A DNA stretch of 31,835 bases, from contig DASSLR010000002.1 of assembly GCA_035689345.1 (NCBI GenBank), forward strand, positions 1 through 31,835. Reading direction: 5' to 3'. The notes beneath the pieces are model-generated. The model worked only from the letters and a program-made list of their open reading frames with translations. It did not search any database and was not told where the DNA came from. The translations under genes were made by a program, and so were the position numbers. This document shows, one piece after another, positions 10,525 to 21,631 of the stretch. This stretch comes from CF-118 sp035689345 (lineage in GTDB: Bacteria; Chloroflexota; Dormibacteria; Dormibacterales; Dormibacteraceae). Every line of letters begins with the position of its first letter. Position 1 is the first letter of the stretch.

Positions 10525-11739
10525 TCAGGGGAGGGCCAGGATCAGTGCCTCGACGACGGTCCCGGCGCTGATCCCTTGATCGCCAGGCGGCACGCGCACC
10601 AGCGCGTGCGCGCCGGCGAGGGACATCAGCCGCGAGGAAGACTGCGAGCCGGTCGACGTCGCCACCAGCTCTGAACCCTCGCGGCTGAGCGTCACGCGGT
10701 GGTACTCGGTGCGGTCGCCGGCGGCATGGGCGTGGAAACCGAGCCGCACGGGCAGCGCCGGTCGCTGGAGCTGGGCGAAGCCCTGCATCTTGCGCAGGGC
10801 CGGCCGGACGAACACCTCGAAGGTGACCAGCGACGACACGGGAAAGCCGGGGAGGCCGAACGCGACCTTGTCGCCGTCGAGCGTGGCGAACGTGAAGGGC
10901 TTGCCGGGGCGGAGCTTCACGCGGCCGATGTGCACGGTGCCGAGCGACTCGAGCAGCGGCTTGACGAGGTCGTGCGTGCCCACCGACACGCCGCCTGAGG
11001 TCACCAGCACGTCGGTGTCCTGCAGCGCCCCGGCGACCAGCTCGCGCAGCTCCGGGGCGGTATCCGGGGCGATGCCCAGGAGGCGCACCTCGACGCCGGC
11101 CTCGCGCAGCGCGGCCAGCAGGGCCCAGCGGTTCGAGTCGGGGATCTGGCCAGGCCCAGGCGGCGTGCCGACCTCGACCAGCTCGTCGCCCGTGGACATC
11201 AGCGCGACCTTTGGCCGGCGATAGACGGCCAGCTCCGGTAGTCCCAGCGCCGCGGCGAGACCGATCTCCGCCGCGCCCAGCTGCGTCCCCGCGGCGACGA
11301 CCAGCTCGCCCGGCCGCAGGTCGGCGCCGACGGCGTGAAAGTTGGTGCCGGCCTTCAGGTCGCCCGGCACGGTGACCGTCTCGCCGTCGAGCTGAACCTC
11401 CTCCACCATCACGACGGTGTCGGCTCCCTCCGGCAGGACGCCGCCGGTGAGGATTCGCGCCGCGGTCCCCGGCTCGACGCGCGCCGCGAGCGGCCGGCCC
11501 GCCGCGGACTCGCCGACGATGCGCAGACGCTTGCGTCCGTCGGCGGCGCGCACCGCGAACCCGTCGACCGCACTCGACGGGTGCGGCGGGAGAGGACTCG
11601 ACGCGACCACGTCCTCCGCGAGGACGCGCCCGGCGCAGTCGGCGAGGTGCAGCGTCTCGTGGTCGAGCACCGGCGTGTGCTCGAGGACGGTCGCCGCGGC
11701 GGCGGCCGCGTCGACCAACGGATAGGTGCTTACGCGCAC
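10525..11739 (-). CDS. moeA: Molybdopterin molybdenumtransferase
   Basis: This 404-residue protein is a full-length MoeA/gephyrin E-domain homologue, which inserts molybdate into adenylylated molybdopterin. It shows the family N-terminus LVDAAAAAATVLEHTPVLDHETL, SSAVDGFAVRAAD at about 55-67, the central MogA-like domain with STGDELVEVGTPPGPGQIPDSN and TSGGVSVGTHD, and LRPGKPFTFA plus GLPGFPVSS near the C-terminus. The start is GTG at 11739, directly abutting the TAG of the ABC transporter gene with no gap, so it is the last gene of the polA operon. The 2Fe-2S subunit at the far end of the window belongs to an enzyme family that needs this cofactor. Confidence 0.96.
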   Translation of the reverse strand: MRVSTYPLVDAAAAAATVLEHTPVLDHETLHLADCAGRVLAEDVVASSPLPPHPSSAVDGFAVRAADGRKRLRIVGESAAGRPLAARVEPGTAARILTGGVLPEGADTVVMVEEVQLDGETVTVPGDLKAGTNFHAVGADLRPGELVVAAGTQLGAAEIGLAAALGLPELAVYRRPKVALMSTGDELVEVGTPPGPGQIPDSNRWALLAALREAGVEVRLLGIAPDTAPELRELVAGALQDTDVLVTSGGVSVGTHDLVKPLLESLGTVHIGRVKLRPGKPFTFATLDGDKVAFGLPGFPVSSLVTFEVFVRPALRKMQGFAQLQRPALPVRLGFHAHAAGDRTEYHRVTLSREGSELVATSTGSQSSSRLMSLAGAHALVRVPPGDQGISAGTVVEALILALP

Positions 11740-14001
11740 CTACTCATGATGAAGCGCCTTCATCGGCTGCTGGGCCGCGGCGCGCATCGCGGGCAGAAGG
11801 CCGCTCCCCATGCTCAGCGCCACTGCGAGAACCAGCGCCGCGATCGCCACGAGCACGTCGGGCCGGAACACCTGGATCGCGCTCGCCGCCAGCGCGGGCA
11901 CCAGCGCGTCCACAGCGGTGTTGCCGAGACCCGAAAGCACCGCGGCGACGATGCCGCCGGCGACACCGCCGGCAAGGCCGATGACCGCCGCCTCGGCCAC
12001 GAACAGGAGCATCACGTCACGCGAACGCGCGCCGACCGCTTTGAGCGTGCCGATCTCGCGAGTGCGCTCGAGCACAGCGGTGTACATCGTGTTGGCGATG
12101 CCGAGGCAGGCCAGGAACAACGCCACCACAGACAGCCCGAGCAGCGCGACCCGCAGCCGGCTGAGCAGCTCCGCGAACGCGCGCTCCTGGTCGCCCGTCG
12201 CCTCGGCCTGAAAGCCGAGCCTGGCGACGCGATCGCGCACGCCGCCCACGTTCGAGCCTGAATCCACCAGCAGCGTGATCGCGGTGAACTCTCCGGTCTT
12301 CCAGTTGTTGGCCACGGCCGCGGCGGACCAGTGGTCGGTCATGAGGTTGTACGGCACAAGGCCGCCGGCCACCCCTGCCGGCATCGTGGCGTCCGCGGCG
12401 ACGCCGACGACCTTGAGCGTGAGCGGCACGGGCTTCTGCGCGGCGTCCTTGAAGACCACGGCGGCGCCGAGCGCGTCGCGTGGATTGATGAATCCGAGCG
12501 CGTTCGCCTCGCGCGCGCTGAGCACGACCTGCTGCGCGCTGTCGCCGGTGGGCATCGAGCCGGCGATCAGATGGACGGAACCGTCCCAGCGGGAGCGCGG
12601 CGCCAGCGCGATGAGGGCGTCGTTCGCGCCGCCGAAGGTTTGATTGGGCCCGGCGAAGGATCCTTCCACCGCGACCTGTCCCCACGCGGCTTCGACGTGC
12701 GGCAGCGCGGCCAGCGTCTGCATCGACTGCGAGTTGAATCCCGCGGACGTCGAGTCGGAGGCCGGCAACACGGAGACGACATCGGTCCTGACGTGCGCGA
12801 AAGCCGGCGCGGCCAGAGCGTAGTCCAGCCCGCCGGACAGCGCGACGATCAGGCTCATCGCCGCGATGCCGATGGCCACACCGGTCGTGGTCAGGAAGGT
12901 GCGCAGCGGCCGGCGTCCCGCGCTGAGCAGACCGAGGCGGAGCGTGTCGCGCCAGTGCATGCGCGGCGCCGGCAGCAGAGGATCCTGCATCCGCACGTTG
13001 CGCGAGCCCGAGCCGAGCTCATACGCGCGACCGTCCACCATACGGACCGCGCGCTGCGCATGACGCGCGACCTCGGGGTCGTGAGTCACGAGGACCACGG
13101 TGGCCCCGCGGCGGTGCAGGTCCAGCAGCAGGTCGAGGATGCGCTCGCCCGCGGCCGAGTCGAGACTGCCGGTCGGTTCGTCGGCGAGCACGAGTCCGGG
13201 CCTGTTGGCCAGCGCGCGGGCCACCGCGACCTTCTGCTGCTCGCCGCCCGACAACCGGCTCGCGCGCACGCGCGACCTTCCCTTCAAGCCGACGAGCTCC
13301 AGCAACCGTCGCGCCCGCATGCGCCGCTCGTCCGGAGGAACGCCGGCCAGCGTCAGCGGCAGCATCACGTTTTCCTCGGCTGACATCGCCGGCGCGAGGT
13401 TGAACGTCTGGAAGATGGTGCTGACGCGCTGCAGGCGGTAGTCCGCGAGCTCGTCGTCGGTCAGCTGGTCGAGCGCCATGCCCGACGCGTAGACCTGGCC
13501 TGACGTCGGCTTGTCGAGACCGCCCATCATCGAGAGCAGCGTCGTCTTGCCACAGCCTGACGGACCGATCACCGCCACGAACTCTCCGGGGCCGATCTCG
13601 AGCGACACGTCGCGCAGCGCGACGACCTTCATGTCGCCTGCGTCGAACTCACGTGTCACCGCGTCGAGGCGCAGCCCGATCGCCTGGCCGAGAAGGTCGT
13701 GAAACTCCTCGGGCTCTGCCGGCGTGGGTTCAGCGGCCGGCTCGGGTGCCGCGGCCGCGGGCGGTGCCACCTGGGCGACGCCCGCTTCCGCCCGCTTGCG
13801 CTCGCGCCGCACGCGGACCGCCGCCGCCAGCGGCGACTCCGACGTCTCGCTCGGCGGCGGAGCGACCGGAGCGACCGGGACCGTCTCGGCGATCGGGATC
13901 GTCACCGCGCTGTCGGCCAGCGCCTCCGCCCGGGCTTTGGCGCGGCGCCGGCGGCCCTTTTTGCCCTTCTCCTCATCACCCGGCTTGATCGCTGTAGCCA
14001 T
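11740..14001 (-). CDS. ABC transporter, fused ATPase-permease (MacB/LolCD-like)
   Basis: This 753-residue protein has three parts. Residues 1-107 are a low-complexity tail, Lys/Arg-rich then Ala/Pro/Glu-rich. Residues 108-335 are an ATPase with Walker A GPSGCGKTT at 146-154, signature LSGGEQQ at 250-256 and Walker B LVLADEP at 270-276, of the LolD/MacB branch. Residues from about 350 are an FtsX-type permease with one helix, a large extracytoplasmic domain and three C-terminal helices (SVVALFLACLGIANTMYTAVLERTREIGTLKAVGA read across). Actinobacterial relatives usually split ATPase and permease into two genes, so the fusion and long tail are notable. No MacA-like partner is adjacent. It could export lipid, peptide or drug; substrate is open. 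It follows cutA by 27 bases. Confidence 0.88.
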   Translation of the reverse strand: MATAIKPGDEEKGKKGRRRRAKARAEALADSAVTIPIAETVPVAPVAPPPSETSESPLAAAVRVRRERKRAEAGVAQVAPPAAAAPEPAAEPTPAEPEEFHDLLGQAIGLRLDAVTREFDAGDMKVVALRDVSLEIGPGEFVAVIGPSGCGKTTLLSMMGGLDKPTSGQVYASGMALDQLTDDELADYRLQRVSTIFQTFNLAPAMSAEENVMLPLTLAGVPPDERRMRARRLLELVGLKGRSRVRASRLSGGEQQKVAVARALANRPGLVLADEPTGSLDSAAGERILDLLLDLHRRGATVVLVTHDPEVARHAQRAVRMVDGRAYELGSGSRNVRMQDPLLPAPRMHWRDTLRLGLLSAGRRPLRTFLTTTGVAIGIAAMSLIVALSGGLDYALAAPAFAHVRTDVVSVLPASDSTSAGFNSQSMQTLAALPHVEAAWGQVAVEGSFAGPNQTFGGANDALIALAPRSRWDGSVHLIAGSMPTGDSAQQVVLSAREANALGFINPRDALGAAVVFKDAAQKPVPLTLKVVGVAADATMPAGVAGGLVPYNLMTDHWSAAAVANNWKTGEFTAITLLVDSGSNVGGVRDRVARLGFQAEATGDQERAFAELLSRLRVALLGLSVVALFLACLGIANTMYTAVLERTREIGTLKAVGARSRDVMLLFVAEAAVIGLAGGVAGGIVAAVLSGLGNTAVDALVPALAASAIQVFRPDVLVAIAALVLAVALSMGSGLLPAMRAAAQQPMKALHHE

Positions 14002-14028
14002 GTCGGCCCGGCCAGTCTAAGTGACGAC

Positions 14029-14373
14029 TTAACGATCCGAGCCGGGCTTTCCGACCCTCGCGCCGAGCCACTCGAGGTAGGGCACGGAGCCGCCCGCGAC
14101 CTTGATTTCCAGGATCTCGGCGCGTTCCTGGGGACCGTGCTCGTTCAGGTACTCCATCACCGGGCCACGCTGGGATGTGACGGTCCGGACCAGGAGCAGC
14201 GCCTCCGTGGGGCGCTGCAGGAGCCCGTCCGAGTGATAGAAGGAGTGGACCACCGGGATCACCGAGCAGCTGCCCGCCAGGTGCTCGACCACGAGAGCCT
14301 CGCCGAGCCTCTCGGCCTCGTCGCGGCCGCCGGCCGTGACCATGAAGAGGATTGGTAGGTCGTCGTCAGCCAT
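14029..14373 (-). CDS. cutA: CutA1-like divalent-ion tolerance protein
   Basis: The 114-residue length and pattern fit CutA1, a very stable trimeric cytosolic protein linked to copper tolerance in E. coli: ILFMVTAGGRDEAERLGEALVVEHLAGSCSV, FYHSDGLLQRPTEALLLVRT, and a C-terminal EILEIKVAGGSVPYLEWL. In most CutA proteins the second motif is NI(V/I)PGVxSxYxW; here it is SVIPVVHSFYHSDG, so this is a divergent member, and the conserved tryptophan is replaced. The ATG at 14373 lies 3 bases after the PAP2 stop, within the polA operon. True metal function is not certain. Confidence 0.85.
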   Translation of the reverse strand: MADDDLPILFMVTAGGRDEAERLGEALVVEHLAGSCSVIPVVHSFYHSDGLLQRPTEALLLVRTVTSQRGPVMEYLNEHGPQERAEILEIKVAGGSVPYLEWLGARVGKPGSDR

Positions 14374-14376
14374 CGC

Positions 14377-15015
14377 CTAATTGTCGGCGCGTTGCGGCCG
14401 GTCGAGCCAGACGGTCGCGCTGACCAGCGCGATGGCGCCCAGCAGGATGCCGCCGAGCACGTCCGACTCCCAGTGCACTTCCAGGTACAGGCGGTCGAAC
14501 GCCATCACCACGATGACAACAATGGCCGCCGGGACCGCGAGGTTACGCAGCCACGGCCAGGGCGCCAGGCGCCGGATGACAAACGCGAGCAGCCCGTAGA
14601 TGAGGACGGTCCTTGTCATGTGGCCGCTGGGGAAGCTGTTGTGCAGGCCTGTCGCCGGCTCGAGCAGGTTGGAGATGCTCGGGCCGTCCGCGTGCGCGAC
14701 CGAGGCAGGCGGCCGCGGGTGCACAAGGTTCGACTTGTAGAGGATCTCGAAGACCTCCGCGACCAGGAACGCGACGAAGACGAAAGCGTCAGCCACGAAG
14801 CCGCGCCGCCATAGATAGATGACGAGGCCGAACAGCAAGAGGCTCGTGAGCTCGACGCCGCCGAGAATCGCTATGCCCTGGAAGAGCGGATGCAGGGGCG
14901 GGTCCCAGGCGCTTGCCATCGCCTGCTCTACGTCCAGGTCCGATTTGTTCATCCAGCCGAGCGAGACCGCGACCGTCAGCAGCTGAAACCCCACCGCCAG
15001 CACGGCGATGGCCAC
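14377..15015 (-). CDS. PAP2-family membrane phosphatase
   Basis: The protein has about six hydrophobic segments and the full phosphatase signature: KSNLVHPRP (K-x6-RP), NSFPSGHMTR (PSGH), and DRLYLEVHWESD (R-x5-H-x3-D). These make the acid phosphatase centre used on lipid phosphates such as phosphatidic acid or undecaprenyl pyrophosphate at the outer face of the membrane. The start is uncertain. GTG at 15015, 20 bases after the mutM stop, gives 212 residues beginning within the first membrane segment. TTG at 15048 gives 223 residues and overlaps mutM by 13 bases. The frame continues further upstream inside mutM, but that sequence is Arg-rich out-of-frame coding and is rejected. It belongs to the polA operon. 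Confidence 0.87.
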   Translation of the reverse strand: MAIAVLAVGFQLLTVAVSLGWMNKSDLDVEQAMASAWDPPLHPLFQGIAILGGVELTSLLLFGLVIYLWRRGFVADAFVFVAFLVAEVFEILYKSNLVHPRPPASVAHADGPSISNLLEPATGLHNSFPSGHMTRTVLIYGLLAFVIRRLAPWPWLRNLAVPAAIVVIVVMAFDRLYLEVHWESDVLGGILLGAIALVSATVWLDRPQRADN

Positions 15016-15035
15016 GAGTCTTGGGAGGAGAGCTC

Positions 15036-15852
15036 TCAGCGCTGGCAATGGCGGCAGAACACGGTCGTCCGGCCGGCGATGCGCACCGACGACAGCGGAC
15101 GTCCGCACGTGAAGCACGGCTCGCCCGCGCGGCCGTAGACGAGCAGCTGCTCCTGCTGGCCGCCGATCTCGCCCCACGCGTCGCGGTAGGTGTCGACCGA
15201 GCTTCCCCGATTTTTGATCGCGGTCTCCAGCGACTCTCGGAGCGACTCGTGCAGGCGGCGCGCCGACTCGCGGCTGATCCGGCCAGCCAGGCGATCCGGA
15301 CGCAGGCGCGCTTTGTGCAGCGACTCGTCCGCGTAGATGTTGCCCACGCCGGCCAGCGCTTTCTGGTCGAGGAGCACGGCCTTCAGCGGGGCCTTGCGCC
15401 GGCGCAGCGCCTTGTAGAGGGCCTCCGACGTGAAGCCCGGGTCGATGGGCTCGGGTCCGAGCTTCGGCATCGCGCGCGCGTCGCGCAGGCCGGCCTCGGT
15501 GCCCAGCAGCAGCCGGCCGAACCGGCGGGTGTCGCGGTAGCGCAGCTGACGGCCGTCGTCGAGCACGAAGATCGCGTGCGTGTGATTGGGAATCGGCGTG
15601 TCCGCGCTGACCAGGCGCAGCTGACCCGTCATGCCAAGGTGCACAACAAGTGAACGCTCTTCCTGCAGGCCGATGAGGATGTATTTGCCGCGCCGGGTGA
15701 CCGACTCGATGCGATGGCCGGCGATCAGGTCCGCGAAGGTCTCGGGCTCGGGGTGGCGGACGATGCTGGGAAATCGGAGCTCGCAGCTGACGATCGTGCG
15801 GCCCAGCAGGTGCGGCCGCAGGTCGGCCGCGATGGTCTCGACCTCGGGGAGC

Positions 15853-15860
<8 letters not shown>
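15036..15860 (-). CDS. mutM: Formamidopyrimidine-DNA glycosylase
   Basis: This 274-residue enzyme removes oxidised purines such as 8-oxoguanine and nicks the abasic site. It keeps the catalytic N-terminal Pro-Glu (PELPEVETI after the initiator), LVVHLGMTGQLR, the NIYADESLHKA helix of the helix-two-turn-helix region, and a C-terminal zinc finger with C249, C252, C269 and C272. The start is GTG at 15860, and GTGCCTGA overlaps the end of polA by 8 bases, so the two are translationally coupled. The polA-mutM neighbourhood is known in several bacteria and makes sense, because PolA fills the gap that MutM starts. Confidence 0.97.
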
Positions 15861-18540
<2,680 letters not shown>

Positions 18541-18546
18541 TCCTAA

Positions 18547-18552
18547 ATGGTA
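18547..18552 (-). promoter_or_regulatory. -10 element of polA, leaderless type
   Basis: TACCAT, identical to the -10 of the DUF222 gene, lies 6 bases before the polA GTG. An AGGA abuts the GTG directly, too close for normal ribosome docking. The -35 is not obvious; the spacer holds one LexA-like half site, TCGAAC, without its partner. Confidence 0.5.
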
Positions 18553-18621
18553 GGGATGGGCGGTTCGACGGCCTTAACTGGGCTGCGCGTTCAAATAGAA
18601 GGGAGATGGAGGGCCCGAGAC

Positions 18622-18627
18622 TAGAAT
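18622..18627 (+). promoter_or_regulatory. -10 element of the bifunctional nuclease gene
   Basis: TAGAAT lies 10 bases before the ATG at 18638, predicting a leader of about four bases (GAGG). It overlaps the alternative ATG at 18626, which argues against that ATG as start. No clear -35 is seen. Confidence 0.4.
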
Positions 18628-18637
18628 GGACCCGAGG

Positions 18638-19201
18638 ATGAAGAACCTCATCGAGGTCTCCGTCGACAGCATCCGCATCCACATGCCGACGGCGCAGCAC
18701 CTGGTCATCCTCAAGGAGAAGGAGGCCGACCGCTACCTCCCCATCTGGATCGGATCGTTCGAGGCGCAGGCCATCGCGGCCAAGATCTCAGGCAACTCCG
18801 TCGGCAGGCCGCTGACGCACGACCTCATGACCAACGCGTTCGGCGACCTTGGCGTGAGCATCAAGCGCATCGTGGTCACGCGGCTCGCCGACCAGGTCTT
18901 CTACGCGCGCCTCTACGTCAAGCAGGACGGGCGCGACCTCGACTTCGACGCGCGGCCGTCCGACGCGATCGCGCTGGCGGTGCGCGCGGAGTGCCCGATA
19001 TTCGTCGCCTCAGAGGTGATGGAGTCGGCGGGCATCATCCCCGATGCCGACGAGGCCGAGGACAAGGACAAGGGCGAGGTCCAGGTCGACGATGAAAGGC
19101 TCGCGGTCTTCCGAGATTTCGTGAACAGTCTCGACCTGCCGGAGCTGCCCGACGAGCCGGGCAGCAAAGACGAGCCGGGCGGCAAGCGAGGCCGCGGCTG
19201 A
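18638..19201 (+). CDS. Bifunctional nuclease family protein (DUF151)
   Basis: This 187-residue protein has the DUF151/BFN core: VSVDSIRIHMPTAQHLVILKE, then RYLPIWIGSFEAQAIA at about 35-50, and the terminal FDARPSDAIALAVRAECPIFVASEV. Plant BFN homologues have RNase and DNase activity; bacterial ones are little studied. After residue about 130 there is an acidic linker (DADEAEDKDKGEVQVDDE), then FRDFVNSLDLPELP, a typical family end, and a charged tail. ATG at 18638 is preferred over 18626, which would lie inside the predicted -10. Its TGA at 19199-19201 is in the same frame as the following MgtC gene with no usual start codon between. Confidence 0.9.
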   Translation: MKNLIEVSVDSIRIHMPTAQHLVILKEKEADRYLPIWIGSFEAQAIAAKISGNSVGRPLTHDLMTNAFGDLGVSIKRIVVTRLADQVFYARLYVKQDGRDLDFDARPSDAIALAVRAECPIFVASEVMESAGIIPDADEAEDKDKGEVQVDDERLAVFRDFVNSLDLPELPDEPGSKDEPGGKRGRG

Positions 19202-19210
19202 CCAACTAAA

Positions 19211-19681
19211 ACGCCACTCCACAACGACGTCGACCTCGGCATCCGCATAGTCGTCGCGCTGGCGCTGGGCCTGTTGCTCGGCACCGAGCGGGAGTGGCGC
19301 GGCCATCCTGCCGGAATCCGCACGATGGCTCTCATCGCGGTCGGTTCTTGCATGTTCACCGCGCTCGGTCTGGAGCCGGCCTTCGGATCGCGCGTCGATC
19401 CCACGCGCATCGCGGCCCAGGTGGTCACCGGTGTGGGCTTCCTCGGAGCGGGGTCGATCCTGCGCCAGGGCGAGTACGTGCGCGGACTCACGACAGCGGC
19501 CTCCATCTGGGTCGTTGCCTCGCTTGGCATGGCGGTGGGGTTCGGCTATTTCTGGATCGCGATCTTCACCGCCGTGGTGGTGCTCATGACGCTTGTCGCG
19601 ATTCGCCCTCTCGAAGAGCGCTTCTTCAAGAACCGGCACAACCGCAGGCGCAGCGATCCGCACCCGGACGAGCCGGGCTGA
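19211..19681 (+). CDS. MgtC/SapB-family membrane protein with no clear start codon
   Basis: The translation has the MgtC pattern GLLLGTEREWRGHPAGIRTMALIAVGSCMFT, then IAAQVVTGVGFLGAGSILRQGEYVRGLTTAASIWVVASLGMAVGFG. It has about four membrane helices and a basic tail. The family is linked to growth in low magnesium and intracellular survival. Family proteins start about 20 residues before the EREWRG motif. Here that region is readable (DVDLGIRIVVALALGLLLG), but between the preceding TGA (19199) and a TTG at 19274 there is no ATG, GTG or TTG in frame. TTG 19274 would delete most of helix 1. I place the start at ACG 19211 (reading PLHNDVDLGIR after it) as the best guess; TGA readthrough, a rarer start or a sequence error are alternatives. 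DegV overlaps by one base. Confidence 0.7.
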   Translation, partial: TPLHNDVDLGIRIVVALALGLLLGTEREWRGHPAGIRTMALIAVGSCMFTALGLEPAFGSRVDPTRIAAQVVTGVGFLGAGSILRQGEYVRGLTTAASIWVVASLGMAVGFGYFWIAIFTAVVVLMTLVAIRPLEERFFKNRHNRRRSDPHPDEPG

Positions 19682-20574
19682 TGAGCGACGCCAAAGTCGC
19701 GATCGTCACGGACTCGACGGCCGACCTGCCGCCGCAGCTGGCATCGTCGCGCTCGATTTCGGTGGTGCCGCTCACCCTCAACTTCGACGGGCGCAGCCTG
19801 CTCGACGGCGTGGACATCACGCCCGGAGAGTTCTACCGCAAGCTGCCGGCCGCGACTACGCATCCGACGACGTCGCAGCCGTCGCCCGGCCGGTTCGCCG
19901 AGACGTACTCCGAGCTGCTCGCCAACCATGACGCCATCGTCTCCATCCACATCTCAGAGAAATTGAGCGGCACATACGACTCGGCGAAGCAGGCCGCCGA
20001 CATGACCGACCCGCAACGCGTGCACGTCGTCGACTCGCAGCTTGTTTCCATGTCGCTGGGCCTGGTGGTCCTCGGCGCCGCATCGCTCGCGTCGAAAGGC
20101 GTGGAGGCCGAGGCCATCGTCGAAAAGGTCGAATCGCTGCGCCCACTCGTGCACACCTATTTCTCAGTGGCGACGCTGGAGTTTCTGCGCCGCGGCGGTC
20201 GCATCGGCCGGGCCAGCGCGATGCTCGGCTCGGTCCTGCAGGTGAAGCCGGTGCTGTGCATTCGCGAGGGAGTGGTCGAACCGCTCGAGCGCGTGCGCAC
20301 ATTCGAGCGCGCGCTGAACCGCATCATCGAGCTCGCACGCGCGGTCGACCGCGGCAAGGGCGTGTGCGCGGTTGTCGGCCACGCGGACGCGGAGAAGGAC
20401 GCGGAGAAGGTCGGTCGCGCGCTGGAGCCCATCGCCGAGACGCTCATGATCCAGCCGCTCGGTCCTGTGGTCGGTGCCCACGGCGGGCCGGGCGTCGTCG
20501 GGGTGGGCTGCTACCCGGCCGACCTGCTGCCGCTGGGCATCAAGCCTTCGACGACGAAAGCCTCCTCCAGCTGA
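19681..20574 (+). CDS. DegV-family fatty-acid-binding protein
   Basis: This 297-residue protein has the family marks: VAIVTDSTADLPPQL at the start, the lipid-contacting stretch THPTTSQPSPGRFAETY, ISEKLSGTYDSA at about 97-108, and the late FLRRGGRIGRASAMLGSVLQVKPVLCIREG. DegV/FakB proteins bind a single fatty acid; in Firmicutes FakB hands it to the FakA kinase for phospholipid synthesis. No fakA is in the window. The ATG at 19681 overlaps the TGA of the MgtC-like gene (TGATG), so both are likely cotranslated. The 3' end overlaps the convergent hydrolase by 35 bases, so both coding ends share DNA. Confidence 0.94.
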   Translation: MSDAKVAIVTDSTADLPPQLASSRSISVVPLTLNFDGRSLLDGVDITPGEFYRKLPAATTHPTTSQPSPGRFAETYSELLANHDAIVSIHISEKLSGTYDSAKQAADMTDPQRVHVVDSQLVSMSLGLVVLGAASLASKGVEAEAIVEKVESLRPLVHTYFSVATLEFLRRGGRIGRASAMLGSVLQVKPVLCIREGVVEPLERVRTFERALNRIIELARAVDRGKGVCAVVGHADAEKDAEKVGRALEPIAETLMIQPLGPVVGAHGGPGVVGVGCYPADLLPLGIKPSTTKASSS

Positions 20575-21532
20575 CGGTTTCGGGCGTGACGCGTTTCTCG
20601 ACGTCGCCGGCGACCGCCAGCGCCTGCAGGTGTGCCAGGCCTTCCTGCAGCGCGAGGCGCTTCTCGTAGAGCTGCCGGCGCGGGCCCCACAGCTCGAGCG
20701 CGACCTGCCAGCCCGTGAGCTCGCGGTTCGACACGATCTCCATCACCTGGTCCATGCGCCTCTGGTGGTGCTTGATCAAAGCCTCCACCCGAGCCGCGAT
20801 GCCCGTGAACGGGCGGCCGTGCGCCGGCAGCACCTGGCTTGACGAGTAGCGCGCCAAGCGGGTCAGGCCCTCGATGTAGTCGTGCAGCGGGTCCGGCGTG
20901 CTCTGCGGATGGAGGCCGATGTTCGGCGAGAGGTCCGGCAGCACGTGGTCGCCGGCGAAAAGAAGACCCCGCTGCGAAGAATGCAGGCAGATGTGGCCAG
21001 GCGAGTGTCCGGGGGTCCATTCCACGCGAAACGCCGTGCGGCCCAGGGTCAAGGTCTCGGCACCGTCGAGCTGCACGGTCGGTTCGGCCGGCGCGACCAC
21101 CTGGCTCAGCGCCCGCTGTGAGTTGCTCAGGACCTCCGCCTCGTCGTCAGGCACTCCGTTGACGAGCAGATAGTTGTGGACCTCGGCCACGAGCTGCTCG
21201 ATGTCGACGTAGCGCGGGTGCACGAGCGGGACCTCGAGCCGGTGCAGGTAGAGGTCGGCGCGACCCGGACCGGCCAGCACGCCGGCGGCGCCGTAATGGT
21301 CCGGGTGGATGTGCGTCACCACCAGCTTGCGCAGACGCTTGCCGCCGAGCGACTGCAGCGCGCCGCTGATGAGCTCCAGCGACTCGCCGGAGTTCATGCC
21401 GCAGTCGAGCATGTCGACCTCGTGGCCGTCGACGAACAGGAAGACGTTGACCAGACCGTCCTCGAAGGGAATGGGGAGCCGGAGCTCGTAGATCCCGTCG
21501 GTGATCTCGGTGAGCGCGGCCACTTCATTCAT
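20540..21532 (-). CDS. Metallo-beta-lactamase-fold hydrolase
   Basis: This 330-residue protein has the metal-binding THIHPDH motif at 73-79 (H74, H76, D78, H79), then the later ligands in WTPGHSPGHICLHS, AGDHVLP and PAHGRPF. After residue about 240 comes a helical C-terminal domain (LIKHHQRRMDQVMEIVSNRELTGWQVA) of the winged-helix type found in LACTB2-like and related enzymes. Family members act on thioesters, glutathione conjugates, RNA or lactones; no narrower call is supported. The ATG at 21532 has no strong ribosome site. The end overlaps degV by 35 bases. Confidence 0.88.
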   Translation of the reverse strand: MNEVAALTEITDGIYELRLPIPFEDGLVNVFLFVDGHEVDMLDCGMNSGESLELISGALQSLGGKRLRKLVVTHIHPDHYGAAGVLAGPGRADLYLHRLEVPLVHPRYVDIEQLVAEVHNYLLVNGVPDDEAEVLSNSQRALSQVVAPAEPTVQLDGAETLTLGRTAFRVEWTPGHSPGHICLHSSQRGLLFAGDHVLPDLSPNIGLHPQSTPDPLHDYIEGLTRLARYSSSQVLPAHGRPFTGIAARVEALIKHHQRRMDQVMEIVSNRELTGWQVALELWGPRRQLYEKRLALQEGLAHLQALAVAGDVEKRVTPETVSWRRLSSSKA

Positions 21533-21631
21533 TGTCGAGCAGCCTGCGGCATCGGTACCCGGCGGTACTCGGTCGTTCTAAGATGAAAACGGCGCCACCG
21601 CGCGTCGCCGTATCTTCGTTAGGAGGACTTG

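Noticed and set aside
15049..15177. In-frame N-terminal extension of the PAP2 phosphatase
   Set aside because: It lies inside mutM in another frame and is Arg-rich without membrane or signal features.
18553..18569. Possible SOS box in the polA promoter spacer
   Set aside because: Only the half site TCGAAC is present; the partner half is CATC instead of GTTC.
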